Source of the DNA: Meiothermus rufus DSM 22234
Lineage (GTDB): Bacteria > Deinococcota > Deinococci > Deinococcales > Thermaceae
Assembly: GCF_000423425.1 (NCBI RefSeq)
Contig: NZ_AUHY01000004.1
Coordinates: 1-64,000 of the forward strand
Direction of reading: 5' to 3'
Length of the DNA stretch: 64,000 bases
Below the pieces are notes generated by a model. It made no database searches. It was given only the letters and a program-made list of their open reading frames with translations, and was not told where the DNA came from. Position numbers and translations under genes: made by a program. Below, one piece after another: positions 39,293-51,046 of this stretch (position 1 is its first letter; each line of letters begins with the position of its first letter).

Positions 39293-40189
39293 TCAGGCCA
39301 TCTGGCCCTGAACCACCCGTAGCCCCCCGGGCCGCAGGCCCACCCTGTATTCCCGGGCAGGCTCGAGGAGTTCACCGTCGGCATGGGCCGGTATGGGCCG
39401 GTCGAAGCGAACCTCGAAGCTATCCCCTTGAAAGAAGCGCACCCGGGGATGGCCCACGTGCCAGCCTGCCAAAAGCCGGGGCAGAATGCCCACCACCCCC
39501 AGTCGGCTGAAGGCCCCGGCCACCGCCACCGAGAGCAGCCCATCGGCAGGCAGCGCATCGGGCACAATGGGAATGCCTCCCCCATAGGTCGGGCCGTTCA
39601 TCAGGGCCACCAGCAAGGCGGGGCCCTGGTAGAGGGTCTGGCCCTTTTGCACCAGCTCGAGCCGGGGCAGCTCTAGCTCCTTGAGCACGGCAAAGAGGGA
39701 GTAGAGGTAACGCGGCATACCCCGCAGAAAGGAGGGGGCCTCTAGGGCCTTGCGGGCCACCGCTGCGTCGAAGCCGATGCCCAGGCTAGCCCCGTAGGGC
39801 TGGTCGTTGACCAGACCCAGGTCGACCGAGCCGACCCGCCCCTGGAAAGCGGTACGCAAAGCGGCCTCGAGGCCCAGGCGATGTAGGCCCAGCATGCGGG
39901 CAAAGTCGTTGCCGCTACCAATAGGCACTACCCCCAAAGCCTTGTCGGAGCCGGCCAGCCCCCGCACCACCTCGTGCACGGTGCCATCGCCCCCAACGGC
40001 CACCACCCGGCTGCCTGGGGGGGCCTGGTGGGCCAGGGTGGTAGCGTGGCCGGGGGCCTGGGTCAGGGCTATCTGGAAGGGCTGGCCTTGGGCCTGTTGC
40101 CGGATGGCCGCCTCGAGGCGATCGCGCATCTGGCCTACCCGCCCCCGTCCTGCCGCCGGATTGATGATGAAGAGTACGGTGGCTTGCAT
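39293..40189 (-). CDS. Diacylglycerol kinase-type lipid kinase (YegS-like)
   Basis: About 298 residues. The N-terminal FIINPAAGRGRVG and VVAVGGDGTVHEVVRGL motifs of the DAGK/sphingosine-kinase catalytic domain are present, with GSGNDFAR and the metal site LPADGLLSVAV. It should phosphorylate a lipid or diacylglycerol at the membrane face. ATG 40189 follows a TACAAT box by 14 bases. Confidence 0.9.
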   Translation of the reverse strand: MQATVLFIINPAAGRGRVGQMRDRLEAAIRQQAQGQPFQIALTQAPGHATTLAHQAPPGSRVVAVGGDGTVHEVVRGLAGSDKALGVVPIGSGNDFARMLGLHRLGLEAALRTAFQGRVGSVDLGLVNDQPYGASLGIGFDAAVARKALEAPSFLRGMPRYLYSLFAVLKELELPRLELVQKGQTLYQGPALLVALMNGPTYGGGIPIVPDALPADGLLSVAVAGAFSRLGVVGILPRLLAGWHVGHPRVRFFQGDSFEVRFDRPIPAHADGELLEPAREYRVGLRPGGLRVVQGQMA

Positions 40190-40271
40190 TGTGTGTGCCA
40201 AGATTGTAGCAAAAACTGCGATTGGGTTTACAATACCTCACAAAGCGGAACGCCGTTGGTTGGAGGTTTAG

Positions 40272-41138
40272 GTGAACCGGCCCTTAGCCCAAAGCCACCT
40301 CTCACAGCTCGCCGAGCTGCTGGCTTGGATGGATGAGGACCCCTCCCGCCAGGCTCTGGCCCCGGAAGCCCGCACCCCCGAGGGACTATGGTGGGAGCTG
40401 CTGGCCGGCGAGGGGGAGCGGGCCTGGGTCTGGCTGGAACAGGGCCGGGTTCAGGGCTACGGGGCCTTGGTGTCTTTCTGGGAAGGGGCAGCCCTCGAGG
40501 GGCCCATCGTGCGCGGCGGCGATGGCCAGGCCCTGCTGGCCCACCTGGTGCGCAAGGCCCGCCAGAAAGGCTACCCCACCCTCTATGCCTTCCCCGAGGC
40601 GCGCAACCTAGCCCTAAAAAGGCTGCTCGAGGGCGCTGGGTTCTCGGCGGAGCACACCACCTACTTTTACACCATTGGCCGCACCAACCTGGCCTACCCC
40701 ACCCCCGCAGGCTTTAGCATCCGGCTGGCGGAGCCCTGTGACCCCCAGGTTTACCGCGAGCTATACAGCCGGGCCGAGGATGGCTGGAGCCTGCGCTTAT
40801 CCTGGACCGACGAGGAGCTGCGCCAGCACTTCCTGGGCGGTGAGGTAGAGCTTTTCATGGCTTACCACACCGACAATGAAAAACCGGTGGGCCTGGCCGA
40901 GCTTGAACTTGACGACAGCAAAGCCGAGATTGCCTACATCGGGGTGGTGCCGGAGGCGCGGGGGCGGGGGGTGGGCCGGGCCCTGCTGGGGGCCGCGGCG
41001 GAGCGGGCTTTTAGCTACCCGCAGATCCAGAGCCTTCAGGTTCGGGCACACGACCACGAAAAAGCGGCCCAGGCGCTTTACCAGCGCTTGGGCTTCCGCC
41101 AGGAGAGCGCGGTGGTGACCTACGCCCTCGAGCTGTAG
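40272..41138 (+). CDS. Double GNAT acetyltransferase
   Basis: 288 residues with two GNAT folds. The C-terminal half carries the acetyl-CoA loop VVPEARGRGVGRALL; the N-terminal half (ALVSFWEGAALEGPIV) looks degenerate. Substrate unknown; the layout resembles mycothiol synthase-type or stand-alone fused GNATs. The GTG start is preceded by GGAGGTTTAG. Confidence 0.8.
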   Translation: MNRPLAQSHLSQLAELLAWMDEDPSRQALAPEARTPEGLWWELLAGEGERAWVWLEQGRVQGYGALVSFWEGAALEGPIVRGGDGQALLAHLVRKARQKGYPTLYAFPEARNLALKRLLEGAGFSAEHTTYFYTIGRTNLAYPTPAGFSIRLAEPCDPQVYRELYSRAEDGWSLRLSWTDEELRQHFLGGEVELFMAYHTDNEKPVGLAELELDDSKAEIAYIGVVPEARGRGVGRALLGAAAERAFSYPQIQSLQVRAHDHEKAAQALYQRLGFRQESAVVTYALEL

Positions 41139-41260
41139 CCCCAGCGCTTGGCCTTCCTCCCTAGGTCTGGCGAACTTTGAGGTTGTCCACTGCTACTTCG
41201 GGAACCCAGTAGTGAACTGTAACTGTATAGGAGCACACCCCCTTGGAAACACTCAGGCGG

Positions 41261-42352
41261 TCATGGCGCGGTGAGGCCTAGGGCATAGGCCGCAAAAGCC
41301 TGGGGGTCGAAGCCGCAGGACTGCAGGTCCTCCCAGTAGAGCCAGCCGTCTTTGAGGGGAGGGAAAGCGCAAAACCCCCCCTCTGCCTTGAGGTGGAAGG
41401 CCAGCTCACAGGGCTCCGTCACCCCTTCCTGGAAGGCCAAAAGGGCGCTTTGAAAGGCCCCAAAGCTGGATAAGGCCTGCGAGCCCACCATTACCCGCTT
41501 GCCCTCCTGGCGGGCCAGAGCCAGCATCTTCAGGCTCTGGGTATAGCCACTGCGGGCTGGCTTGATGTTGAGCACGTCGAAGGTCCGAAGCTGGATTTCC
41601 CGCCACAAATCGCCCAGGGTAAACGCCGAGTCGTCAGCAATAAGGGGTAGAATACCCGCCCGGCACAGCTTTTGACGGGCCAGTACCTCGGCGATGGGCA
41701 GAGGCTCTTCCACGTACAACAGACCGGCCTCGGCCCAGCGGCGCAGGTAGGCCTCGGCCTCCTGGGGGGAGAGGGTCTCGTTGGCATCAGCATAAAGGGC
41801 TACCTCGGGAAAGCGGGCTTTCAGGGCAGAAAGCCGCTTCAGGTCGCCCGATAGATCGCGCCCTACCTTTACCTTGAAGACCCGTACCCCAGCCTGGTAG
41901 GCCACCTGGGCATCGGCCAGCATCTCAGCCTCCTCGGCAATCCCCAGGATGTAGCTGACCCGCACCCTAGGGTGGTGGGGCGGCCAAAGCTGCCAAAGCT
42001 CTTGCCCCCGGCTTCTGGCCCGGGCCTCCCACAAGGCGATGTCCAGCCCCCCTTTGAGGGTGAGGTGGTTAGGGAACTGGCGAAAAACCTTGTGCACGGC
42101 CTCGGTGTCCTCGGCCTCCAGGCCCAGCAGCCGAGGGGTTAGGTAGTCCAAAGCGGCCTGCACCGTGCCTATGGTTTCGCCGTAAATGGTGGGGCGGGGG
42201 GGCACCTCGGCCCGGCCCAACGCCCCGTCGGAAAGTTCGACCTCGAGCAGTACGTGTTCTAAGGCCGAGATCTCCGAGGCTGCTCCCCAGCGCAGGCTGC
42301 CGCGCAGTGGCAGGCGGAAAGGCCGGGCGCTAATGCGACGGATGTAGGGCAT
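41261..42352 (-). CDS. Enolase-superfamily enzyme (mandelate racemase/MLE group)
   Basis: 363 residues. The capping domain is followed by a barrel with catalytic Lys in FKVKVGRD (KxK), metal ligands in ALYADANET, VEEPLP and LIADDSAF, and the second Lys in NIKPARSG. That pattern fits dipeptide epimerase, o-succinylbenzoate synthase or N-acylamino acid racemase; I cannot choose among them. Its start overlaps the upstream P-loop gene by 23 bases, so the two are co-translated. Confidence 0.85.
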   Translation of the reverse strand: MPYIRRISARPFRLPLRGSLRWGAASEISALEHVLLEVELSDGALGRAEVPPRPTIYGETIGTVQAALDYLTPRLLGLEAEDTEAVHKVFRQFPNHLTLKGGLDIALWEARARSRGQELWQLWPPHHPRVRVSYILGIAEEAEMLADAQVAYQAGVRVFKVKVGRDLSGDLKRLSALKARFPEVALYADANETLSPQEAEAYLRRWAEAGLLYVEEPLPIAEVLARQKLCRAGILPLIADDSAFTLGDLWREIQLRTFDVLNIKPARSGYTQSLKMLALARQEGKRVMVGSQALSSFGAFQSALLAFQEGVTEPCELAFHLKAEGGFCAFPPLKDGWLYWEDLQSCGFDPQAFAAYALGLTAP

Positions 42353-43079
42353 GGCGCTCCTCCAGCCAGTCGCGCACGGCGGCGACCTCCTCGGCCAGGC
42401 TCAGGGCCTCGGTGTCCAAAAATAAAGCCCGCGGTGAACCCTGCAAAACCCGCCGGGCCCCTGCAGGGTCGTAGTTTTTACGCTCTTCGGCCACAATCTT
42501 GAGTTTGGCCGCCAGCTCCCCGTGGGCCCACCCCCAGGCCAGGGCCTCGGCCAGTTCTGCTGGGCTCAGCACCCCCTGGGCCAAGGCCTGAAGTGCCGCC
42601 TGCTCCTCGGGGCGCACCTCGGCTCGGTCGAAGGTATCGCCCCGGCCCAGCAGGCGGGAAAGCCGGGTGATGTCGCGGGCCTCGAGCACCACAAAGTAGC
42701 TCTGCGGCAGGTGCTGTAGGGCATAGGCCACCTCGGCTTCTCCCCGCAGGCCATCGAACAACAAAGGCCAGCGCGGTTCCACCCAGCTTTGGGCCAGAAT
42801 CTCCGCCACCCCCCCGGGGTGCTCCTGGCGAAAGCGCCGGGTAAGGGCGAAGCGCTGGCTGCGGTCTAAGGGCTGGCCGGGAACATAGCCATAGCGCGGC
42901 AGCACAAAGCGGTCTACCAGCTCGCGCCGGTCAGGCAGGGTGGGGTACCCCAAGGCCCCTATCAGGCTGCTTTTGCCCACTCCGGTAAGCCCTACCAAGA
43001 CCAGCAGCGGCTGTTCGGTCAAAGGGCGAGCCCCCAGGGGCCGGGCCTCGCCCGGAAGAAACAACAAAGCAGCGCTCAT
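42330..43079 (-). CDS. P-loop NTPase of unknown function
   Basis: 249 residues. A Walker A motif (LVLVGLTGVGKSSLIGAL) lies near residue 35. A possible Walker B-like WPLLFDGLRGEAEVA follows, then a helical C-terminal half. No known family is recognised; the small size suggests a kinase-like or GTPase-like fold. It overlaps the enolase-superfamily gene. TACTCT (43093-43088) is eight bases before the ATG, leaderless-type; the gene is divergent from pyrE with only 16 bases between starts. Confidence 0.65.
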   Translation of the reverse strand: MSAALLFLPGEARPLGARPLTEQPLLVLVGLTGVGKSSLIGALGYPTLPDRRELVDRFVLPRYGYVPGQPLDRSQRFALTRRFRQEHPGGVAEILAQSWVEPRWPLLFDGLRGEAEVAYALQHLPQSYFVVLEARDITRLSRLLGRGDTFDRAEVRPEEQAALQALAQGVLSPAELAEALAWGWAHGELAAKLKIVAEERKNYDPAGARRVLQGSPRALFLDTEALSLAEEVAAVRDWLEERHALHPSH

Positions 43080-43095
43080 CGACCCTTAGAGTAGC

Positions 43096-43656
43096 ATGAA
43101 GGCTGTGGATGTTCTGAAGCTCTACCAGGAAACCGGAGCCCTGCTGGAAGGGCATTTCCTTCTGCGCTCGGGGCGGCACTCGCCCAGGTTTTTACAGTCG
43201 GTCACCCTGCTGCAGCACCCCTTCTACGCCGAAGCGGTAGGCCAGGCTTTGGGCAATTTGTTCGAGGAGCTAAAACTCGATTTCGTCATCGGGCCGGCCA
43301 TGGGCGGAGTGGTGCTGGCCTTCGTGACGGCCAAGGCCCTGGGGGTACGGGCCCTGTTCGCCGAAAAGGACGGCCAAGGAGGAATGTACATCCGCGAAGG
43401 GCTGAGCGTTCACCCTGGCGAGCGTTTCCTGGCCGTAGAGGATGTGGTGACTACCGGGGGCTCGGTGCAGAAGACCATCCAGGCCGCCCAGGCCAAGGGG
43501 GCCCATTGCCTGGCGGTGGGGGCCATCGTGGATCGTAGCGGTGGACGCAGCGAGTTTGGGGTGCCCTTCCGGGCCCTAGCCCAGCTCGACTTCCCTACCT
43601 ATGCCCCCGCCTCGTGCCCGCTGTGCCAGCGCGGCCTGCCCTTGCAGGAAGTCTGA
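43096..43656 (+). CDS. pyrE: Orotate phosphoribosyltransferase
   Basis: Makes OMP from orotate and PRPP in pyrimidine synthesis. 186 residues with the PRPP-binding motif FLAVEDVVTTGGSV and the flexible loop around EKDGQGGMYIREG. The C-terminal CPLCQ is a short cysteine pair, as in the Thermus-type enzyme. Single gene with a divergent neighbour 16 bases away. Confidence 0.94.
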   Translation: MKAVDVLKLYQETGALLEGHFLLRSGRHSPRFLQSVTLLQHPFYAEAVGQALGNLFEELKLDFVIGPAMGGVVLAFVTAKALGVRALFAEKDGQGGMYIREGLSVHPGERFLAVEDVVTTGGSVQKTIQAAQAKGAHCLAVGAIVDRSGGRSEFGVPFRALAQLDFPTYAPASCPLCQRGLPLQEV

Positions 43657-43662
43657 TACCAC

Positions 43663-43688
43663 CCCACCCTGGCCTCGGTCAGGGTGGG
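43663..43688 (+). terminator. Hairpin after pyrE
   Basis: CCCACCCTG and CAGGGTGGG form a perfect nine-base stem with an eight-base loop directly after the pyrE stop. There is no T tract, so termination strength is uncertain. Confidence 0.45.
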
Positions 43689-43738
43689 CATAGGGCTAGA
43701 TGCTGGCCTTCAAGCAGGCTAGAGTGTTTGTGAGGTAT

Positions 43739-44767
43739 ATGCGCCTACTCACCCTGTTTTGCTCGCTGGCACTGGGCCTGGCCGTGGCCCAGGGCCCCCT
43801 CGAGCTGGCCCGTCAAGCCGTCGTGGACTGGCAGGCCGGAAAATACACTACAGACCCCGCCCAGGCCATCGGCAAACCCCCCGAAGAGGCCATCCGCCTG
43901 CTCGAGCAAAGCCTGGCCTTCGCCCCACCCCCGCGCGACCTGGCCGTGAACCTGGAAGCCCCCGAGGAAACCCCCATCAGCGGGGGCGTGGTGGTGCGTT
44001 TCCCCGCCACCGCAGCGGGCCGGGGGGGCGATGTGCAGGTGGTGATCCGCGGGAGCGAGATCACCCGCATCGGCTTCGTACCGGAGGGGGGGCTGCTGCC
44101 CGGCTGGCTCAAAAGCCCCTTTGCCTGGGCGGTGTTTGTTGGGCTTTCCCTGGCCTGGCTGGTGGCCCTGCGTCGGCCCAGCCGGCTGGCGGAGTGGTGG
44201 CGCGAGGGCTGGGCCTTAGTGCAGCAGTACCGGGGCCTTTATCTGGGCGTTAACCTGGGGCTGTATGGGCTGTTCGCCCTAGGAAGCGCCGTGGCCTACA
44301 CCAATCCCCGTCTGGTCCAGCTCATGCAAGAAGTAGTCGGCGGTGCTCTGCAGCAAATCGGGCTGGGCGGCGCCCTGAGTGGGGGGGTGCTGGGCTTAGC
44401 GGTGGTGATCTTCTACTGGAACTTCACCAATGGCCTGGTGTTGACCACCGCGGTACCGGGGCTCCTTTTGGGCCTACCCGCCCTGCTCTTCAATGCGCTG
44501 CGCTATTTTGTGCTGGGCTTTGCCCTAAGCCCAGTAGCCCTGCCCCTGGCCAACTACTTACTGCACCTGCCTACCGTGGTCATCGAGCTGCAAGCCTACA
44601 TCCTGGCCACCTTCGGAGGCCTGGTGCTGCTACTCAAAACCCTGCGGGCCGAAGGCTACCGGGCCGGGCTGCGGGCCTTAGCCCTTACCGTCTACCTGGG
44701 GGCCTTTTTCCTGCTGCTGGGAGCCTGGTACGAAGCCTTCTCCATCCTGGTGCTGATGCGCCCCTGA
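43739..44767 (+). CDS. SpoIIM-like (stage II sporulation M family) membrane protein
   Basis: About 342 residues from ATG 43739 (preceded by GAGGTAT). A signal peptide (LLTLFCSLALGLAVAQ) is followed by an extracytoplasmic region and about five membrane helices. The end (FNALRYFVLGFALSP, LPTVVIELQAYILATFGGLVLL) resembles the SpoIIM/DUF95 family. The role in a non-sporulating organism is unknown. gpsA follows 15 bases later. Confidence 0.7.
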   Translation: MRLLTLFCSLALGLAVAQGPLELARQAVVDWQAGKYTTDPAQAIGKPPEEAIRLLEQSLAFAPPPRDLAVNLEAPEETPISGGVVVRFPATAAGRGGDVQVVIRGSEITRIGFVPEGGLLPGWLKSPFAWAVFVGLSLAWLVALRRPSRLAEWWREGWALVQQYRGLYLGVNLGLYGLFALGSAVAYTNPRLVQLMQEVVGGALQQIGLGGALSGGVLGLAVVIFYWNFTNGLVLTTAVPGLLLGLPALLFNALRYFVLGFALSPVALPLANYLLHLPTVVIELQAYILATFGGLVLLLKTLRAEGYRAGLRALALTVYLGAFFLLLGAWYEAFSILVLMRP

Positions 44768-44782
44768 GCCAAGCCACACCTT

Positions 44783-45817
44783 ATGCCCCAATCCCTCACC
44801 CTTTCCCGGCCCCAGCCCGAAGCCCAGCCCGAGACCCAGGGCCCCATCGCGGTCATAGGTGCAGGGGCCTGGGGCACCGCTTTGGCCCTACTGGCCGCCG
44901 CTAGGGGAATTCCGGTTTACCTTTGGGCCCGCCGGGCCGAGCAGGCTGCCGCCATGCAGGAAGCCCGGCAGAACCTCGAGTACCTCCCCGGCGTTCCCTT
45001 TCCTCCCTCCCTCCACCCCACTGCCGATGCCGAAGAGGCCCTGGCCCGGGCCCGCTTCGCGGTGGTGGCGGTGCCTTCCAAGGCCCTAGGCCAAACCTTG
45101 GCTACCCTGCCCAAAGCCCGGGCCTACGTCTCGGCCACCAAGGGCTTGCACTACAGCGACCACCAGCTTTTGCGCATGAGCCAGGTTATCCAGGAAACCA
45201 CCGGGGTCTCGCGCCTAGCGGTGCTCTCGGGGCCCAACCTAGCCGAGGAGATCGCGCGCTTTCTGCCTGCGGCTGCGGTCGTGGCCTCGTCCGATGCCGG
45301 GTTAGCCCAGGCGGTGCAGCAGGTCTTCAGCGGGCCCAGCTTCCGGGTATACACCTCGAGCGACGTGGTAGGAGTGGAACTGGGCGGGGCCCTCAAAAAC
45401 GTGATGGCCCTGGCCGCCGGCATGGTGGATGGCCTGAGGCTAGGCGACAACGCCAAGGCCTCCCTCATCACCCGGGGGCTGCGGGAAATCATCAAGTTCG
45501 GCCTGGCCCAAGGAGCCCGCGAGCGAACCTTTATGGGCCTCTCCGGCCTGGGCGATCTGATGGCCACCGCCTATAGCCCCCTCTCGCGCAACCGCAGCGC
45601 AGGCGAACGGCTGGTGCGAGGCGAGCGCTTGGAGGGGATTTTGGAGCAAAAAAGCGTGGTGGAGGGTATCTACACCGCTAAGGCTCTGCATCATTGGGAT
45701 CTGGAAACCGGGGCTGACCTGCCTATTACCGAGGCGGTCTACCGGGTGGCCTACCAAGGAGCCAACCCCCTGGAAGAGCTTTCCCGGCTGATGGGGCGGG
45801 AGGCCAAGCCAGAGTAG
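44783..45817 (+). CDS. gpsA: Glycerol-3-phosphate dehydrogenase [NAD(P)+]
   Basis: Reduces DHAP to sn-glycerol-3-phosphate for membrane lipids. 344 residues with the Rossmann motif IAVIGAGAWGTALA, the conserved SGPNLAEEIAR, the active-site Lys in ELGGALKNVMALAAG, and GLGDLMATAYSPLSRNR. It may be co-transcribed with the SpoIIM-like gene. Confidence 0.96.
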   Translation: MPQSLTLSRPQPEAQPETQGPIAVIGAGAWGTALALLAAARGIPVYLWARRAEQAAAMQEARQNLEYLPGVPFPPSLHPTADAEEALARARFAVVAVPSKALGQTLATLPKARAYVSATKGLHYSDHQLLRMSQVIQETTGVSRLAVLSGPNLAEEIARFLPAAAVVASSDAGLAQAVQQVFSGPSFRVYTSSDVVGVELGGALKNVMALAAGMVDGLRLGDNAKASLITRGLREIIKFGLAQGARERTFMGLSGLGDLMATAYSPLSRNRSAGERLVRGERLEGILEQKSVVEGIYTAKALHHWDLETGADLPITEAVYRVAYQGANPLEELSRLMGREAKPE

Positions 45818-45847
45818 GGCATAATAGGGGTGGGAGGTATAGGAGGG

Positions 45848-47179
45848 ATGGCCCGCTCGGCTACGGAAAACCGCGAGGTGGGTCTTTTGCCTCCCGACGA
45901 CCCCTTGCGCGTGCAGCTGCACAACGAGCTTCACGCCCGGCCCACCCCCCGCATCCGCCTACCCGCCTTGGTAGTTCACCTGGCTGTGCGTCACCAGGGA
46001 GTTTCGCGCGAGGCCGAACTCGAGCACCTCCGCCGGCTCTCCGGCCTGGGGGAGCTCGAGCTCGACCAGCTCGCCGGCACCTATCTGCGCCTGCGGCTGT
46101 CCGGAGGCTCCTTGCGCTGGGAACGGCACACCGAGTTCAGCACCTATACCCTGATGCAGTCCCTACCCGCCCCGGAAACCGACCCCCAGGAGCATCTGGT
46201 GGTGGGGGCCGACTGGCTCCGCCACATCCCTGGCCACACCCTAGCCGCCCTCGAGCTGGTCATGCTCCACGGGGCGGTTGAAGAAGCCTTGGAGCTGGCC
46301 CGTCCCTGGCTGGGGCCGGGGCCGGTGGTGGCCTCGGTGATGGGCCGGGGTGGGCATAGCTGCGTGGTGACCGATTTTCGCCTGCGCCCAAGCGGTTTTG
46401 AGCGGATGGTGGTGGTCGCGCCCCCTGGCACCAGCGAGACCCGCGCCGGTCGAATTGCCGCCCGCCTGCTGGAAATCGAAGCCTACCGCATGATGGCCCT
46501 GCTGGGCTTCCCGGTGGCCCGGGCCCTGCGGGAAAGGCTTTTGGGCTGGGAGCAAACCCTGGCCCAGATTACGGCCCGCCTGCGTGAGGCTGACCGGGCC
46601 GACGCCGAGCTGCTCGAGGCGCTCGAGGCCCTGGCCGCCCAGGTCGAACACGCCATCGCCGAACACAGCTACCGCTTCAGCGCCAGCGCGGCCTACCATG
46701 CCCTGGTCAGGGCCCGGCTGGCCGAGCTGCGCGAGACCCCCATCCCCGGCACCCAGACCCTAGGCGAGTTCCTGCAGCGCCGCTTCAGCCCGGCCATGGC
46801 CACTATAGAATCCACCGCCAGCCGCCTGCTGGCCCTTTCGCAGCGCATCGAGCGGGCCGGGGCCCTGCTGCGCACCCGGGTGGACATCGCCCTGGAAACC
46901 CAGAACCAAGAGCTTTTAGCCCGGCTGCACCGCGGACAAATCCTGCAGTACCAGCTCCAGCGCACCGTGGAGGGCCTGTCCATCGCCGCTATCTCCTACT
47001 ACGTGGTGGGCCTGCTGTACTACCTTTTCAAAGCCGGCAAGGAGGCGGGCCTGCCCATTGCCCCCGAGCTAGCCGCCGGCCTGGCCATCCCTGGGGTTAT
47101 CGCAGGGGTGTGGTGGGTCTCGCGGCGCATCCACCACCAGCTTTTCAGCCGCTACGGCGAACCTTCCAAAGGTTCTTGA
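45848..47179 (+). CDS. DUF3422-family membrane-associated protein
   Basis: 443 residues. The N-terminal LHNELHARPTPRIRLPALVVHLA is the DUF3422 signature. The middle is helical and coiled, and a C-terminal membrane region (ISYYVVGLLYYLF, LAAGLAIPGVIAGVWWV) follows. Function unknown. The ATG at 45848 is close to an AGGAGG; an earlier GTG at 45830 is possible. It converges with cbbR, three bases apart. Confidence 0.85.
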   Translation: MARSATENREVGLLPPDDPLRVQLHNELHARPTPRIRLPALVVHLAVRHQGVSREAELEHLRRLSGLGELELDQLAGTYLRLRLSGGSLRWERHTEFSTYTLMQSLPAPETDPQEHLVVGADWLRHIPGHTLAALELVMLHGAVEEALELARPWLGPGPVVASVMGRGGHSCVVTDFRLRPSGFERMVVVAPPGTSETRAGRIAARLLEIEAYRMMALLGFPVARALRERLLGWEQTLAQITARLREADRADAELLEALEALAAQVEHAIAEHSYRFSASAAYHALVRARLAELRETPIPGTQTLGEFLQRRFSPAMATIESTASRLLALSQRIERAGALLRTRVDIALETQNQELLARLHRGQILQYQLQRTVEGLSIAAISYYVVGLLYYLFKAGKEAGLPIAPELAAGLAIPGVIAGVWWVSRRIHHQLFSRYGEPSKGS

Positions 47180-47182
47180 AGC

Positions 47183-48076
47183 CTATGAGGCCAGCATCTC
47201 CTTGAGCACTTCAGCGGCGGGGTTACCCAGCTGCTCTGGGTAGACCAGCCAGAACAAGCGCCGCAGCTCCATCCCCTTTATCCGCAAGGCCCGCAGATTA
47301 CCCACCCGCAGATTGGGGCGCACCACCACGCTGGAGACAATGCCCACCCCAGCCCCTTCCAACACCAGTCGCTTGGTCACCTCGTGGTTGTCGGTGTGGA
47401 AGACGGGGTTGATCTGCAGCCCGGCCTGCTCGAGGGCTGCCCCCATCACCCGGTAGGTCATGGCCCCGGGTTCGCGCAGGATGAGGGGGGCCTCGGCCAA
47501 ACGTTGCGGCTCTATCTCCTCGTAGCGGGCCCAGGGGTGATCTGGCGGCACGATCACCACCAGCTCATCCTCGAAGAAAAGCTGGCGCTCAAAGCCGGGA
47601 AACTGCTCTATCTGCTCGATAATCGCAAGCTCGAGCTCCCCCTGCCAAAGCCGCTGCGCCAGGCGCTCCGAGCTGCCGCTTTCCAGCCGCACCCGAATCT
47701 CGGGGTGCTGCTGCTTAAACGCGGTCAGGTAGCGGGGCAGCACATAGACCGCCATGGTCGTGGCCGCACCCAGCTCTACCCTCCCCCGCTCCAGCCGCTC
47801 GATGGCCTGGGCGGCCTGCATGAACTCCTCCAGGGCCTGCACTGCCCGCCGGGCCTCCGGCAATAGGGCCTGGCCGGTTTTGCTCAAGACCAGCCGGCGC
47901 CCCTGGCGGTGGAACAACGGATGGCCGATCTGCTCCTCTAAGGCCCTCAAGTGCTGGCTCACCCCCGGTTGGGTCATGCCCAGGCTGAGGGCAGCCCGTC
48001 CTACACTGCCTTCCTGCACAATGCACAAAAACACCCGTAGGGCCTGGGGGTTGGGGAAAGGGCGGCGCTCATTCAT
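47183..48076 (-). CDS. cbbR: LysR-type regulator, CbbR candidate
   Basis: 297 residues. The winged helix-turn-helix (GSVGRAALSLGMTQPGVSQHLRALEEQ) is followed by a LysR effector-binding domain that has the ELELAIIEQ and VVIVPPDHPWA pattern. Placement, divergent from the Calvin operon and sharing its 86-base control region, is that of CbbR in other bacteria. It is expected to activate the operon in response to a metabolite and to repress itself. TAAAAT lies six bases before the ATG. Confidence 0.85.
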   Translation of the reverse strand: MNERRPFPNPQALRVFLCIVQEGSVGRAALSLGMTQPGVSQHLRALEEQIGHPLFHRQGRRLVLSKTGQALLPEARRAVQALEEFMQAAQAIERLERGRVELGAATTMAVYVLPRYLTAFKQQHPEIRVRLESGSSERLAQRLWQGELELAIIEQIEQFPGFERQLFFEDELVVIVPPDHPWARYEEIEPQRLAEAPLILREPGAMTYRVMGAALEQAGLQINPVFHTDNHEVTKRLVLEGAGVGIVSSVVVRPNLRVGNLRALRIKGMELRRLFWLVYPEQLGNPAAEVLKEMLAS

Positions 48077-48085
48077 AAGTAGATT

Positions 48086-48103
48086 TTATCAAAAAAAGCA
48101 TAA
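48086..48103. promoter_or_regulatory. LysR-type binding box between cbbR and the cbb operon
   Basis: TTAT-N10-ATAA (48086-48103), a T-N11-A type LysR palindrome, lies in the A/T-rich middle of the divergent control region. It overlaps the likely cbbR -10 region (TAAAAT) and lies upstream of glpX. AAGGAGG-like signals begin only at 48150. Functional assignment is by position and motif. Confidence 0.6.
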
Positions 48104-48162
48104 TCAAACTTGCGCTAAAAATCACAAGAGCCTACCCTGAGGCCACTCGGAGGAGGTGAGAG

Positions 48163-50605
<2,443 letters not shown>

Positions 50606-50614
50606 GAGGAAGAC

Positions 50615-51037
50615 ATGCGGATTCACCAAGGAACCTTCTCCTTCCTGCCCGACTTCACCGACGAGCAGATCGAAAAGCAGATCGAGTACATCCTGCGCAA
50701 TGGCTGGGCCGTCTCCATCGAGTACACCGACGACCCCAACCCCTACAACGTCTACTGGAACATGTGGGGCCTGCCCATGTTCGACCTCAAGGACGCTGCG
50801 GGGGCCATGTACGAGTTCCGCAAGTGCCGGGAGGCCTTCCCCAACCACTACATCAAGATCAACGGTTACGACCCTAGCCCCATGTGGCAGGCCCAGCGGG
50901 TGAGCTTCATTGCCCACCGGCCCAAAGAGGAGCCCGGTTTCCGCCTGAAGCGCACGGTTTGGAGCGATGGGCGGGTGCAGAAGTATGGCCTCGAGGCCTA
51001 CGCCACCGACCGGCCCGAGGGCGAACGCTACCGCTAG
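50615..51037 (+). CDS. cbbS: RuBisCO small subunit
   Basis: 140 residues. The family core (WNMWGLPMFDLKDAAGAMYEF, FPNHYIKINGYD) and the extended C-terminus (EEPGFRLKRTVW, YATDRPEGERYR) characteristic of red-type subunits are present. Nine bases after cbbL, with AGGAGG. Confidence 0.97.
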   Translation: MRIHQGTFSFLPDFTDEQIEKQIEYILRNGWAVSIEYTDDPNPYNVYWNMWGLPMFDLKDAAGAMYEFRKCREAFPNHYIKINGYDPSPMWQAQRVSFIAHRPKEEPGFRLKRTVWSDGRVQKYGLEAYATDRPEGERYR

Positions 51038-51046
51038 GAGGAACCC

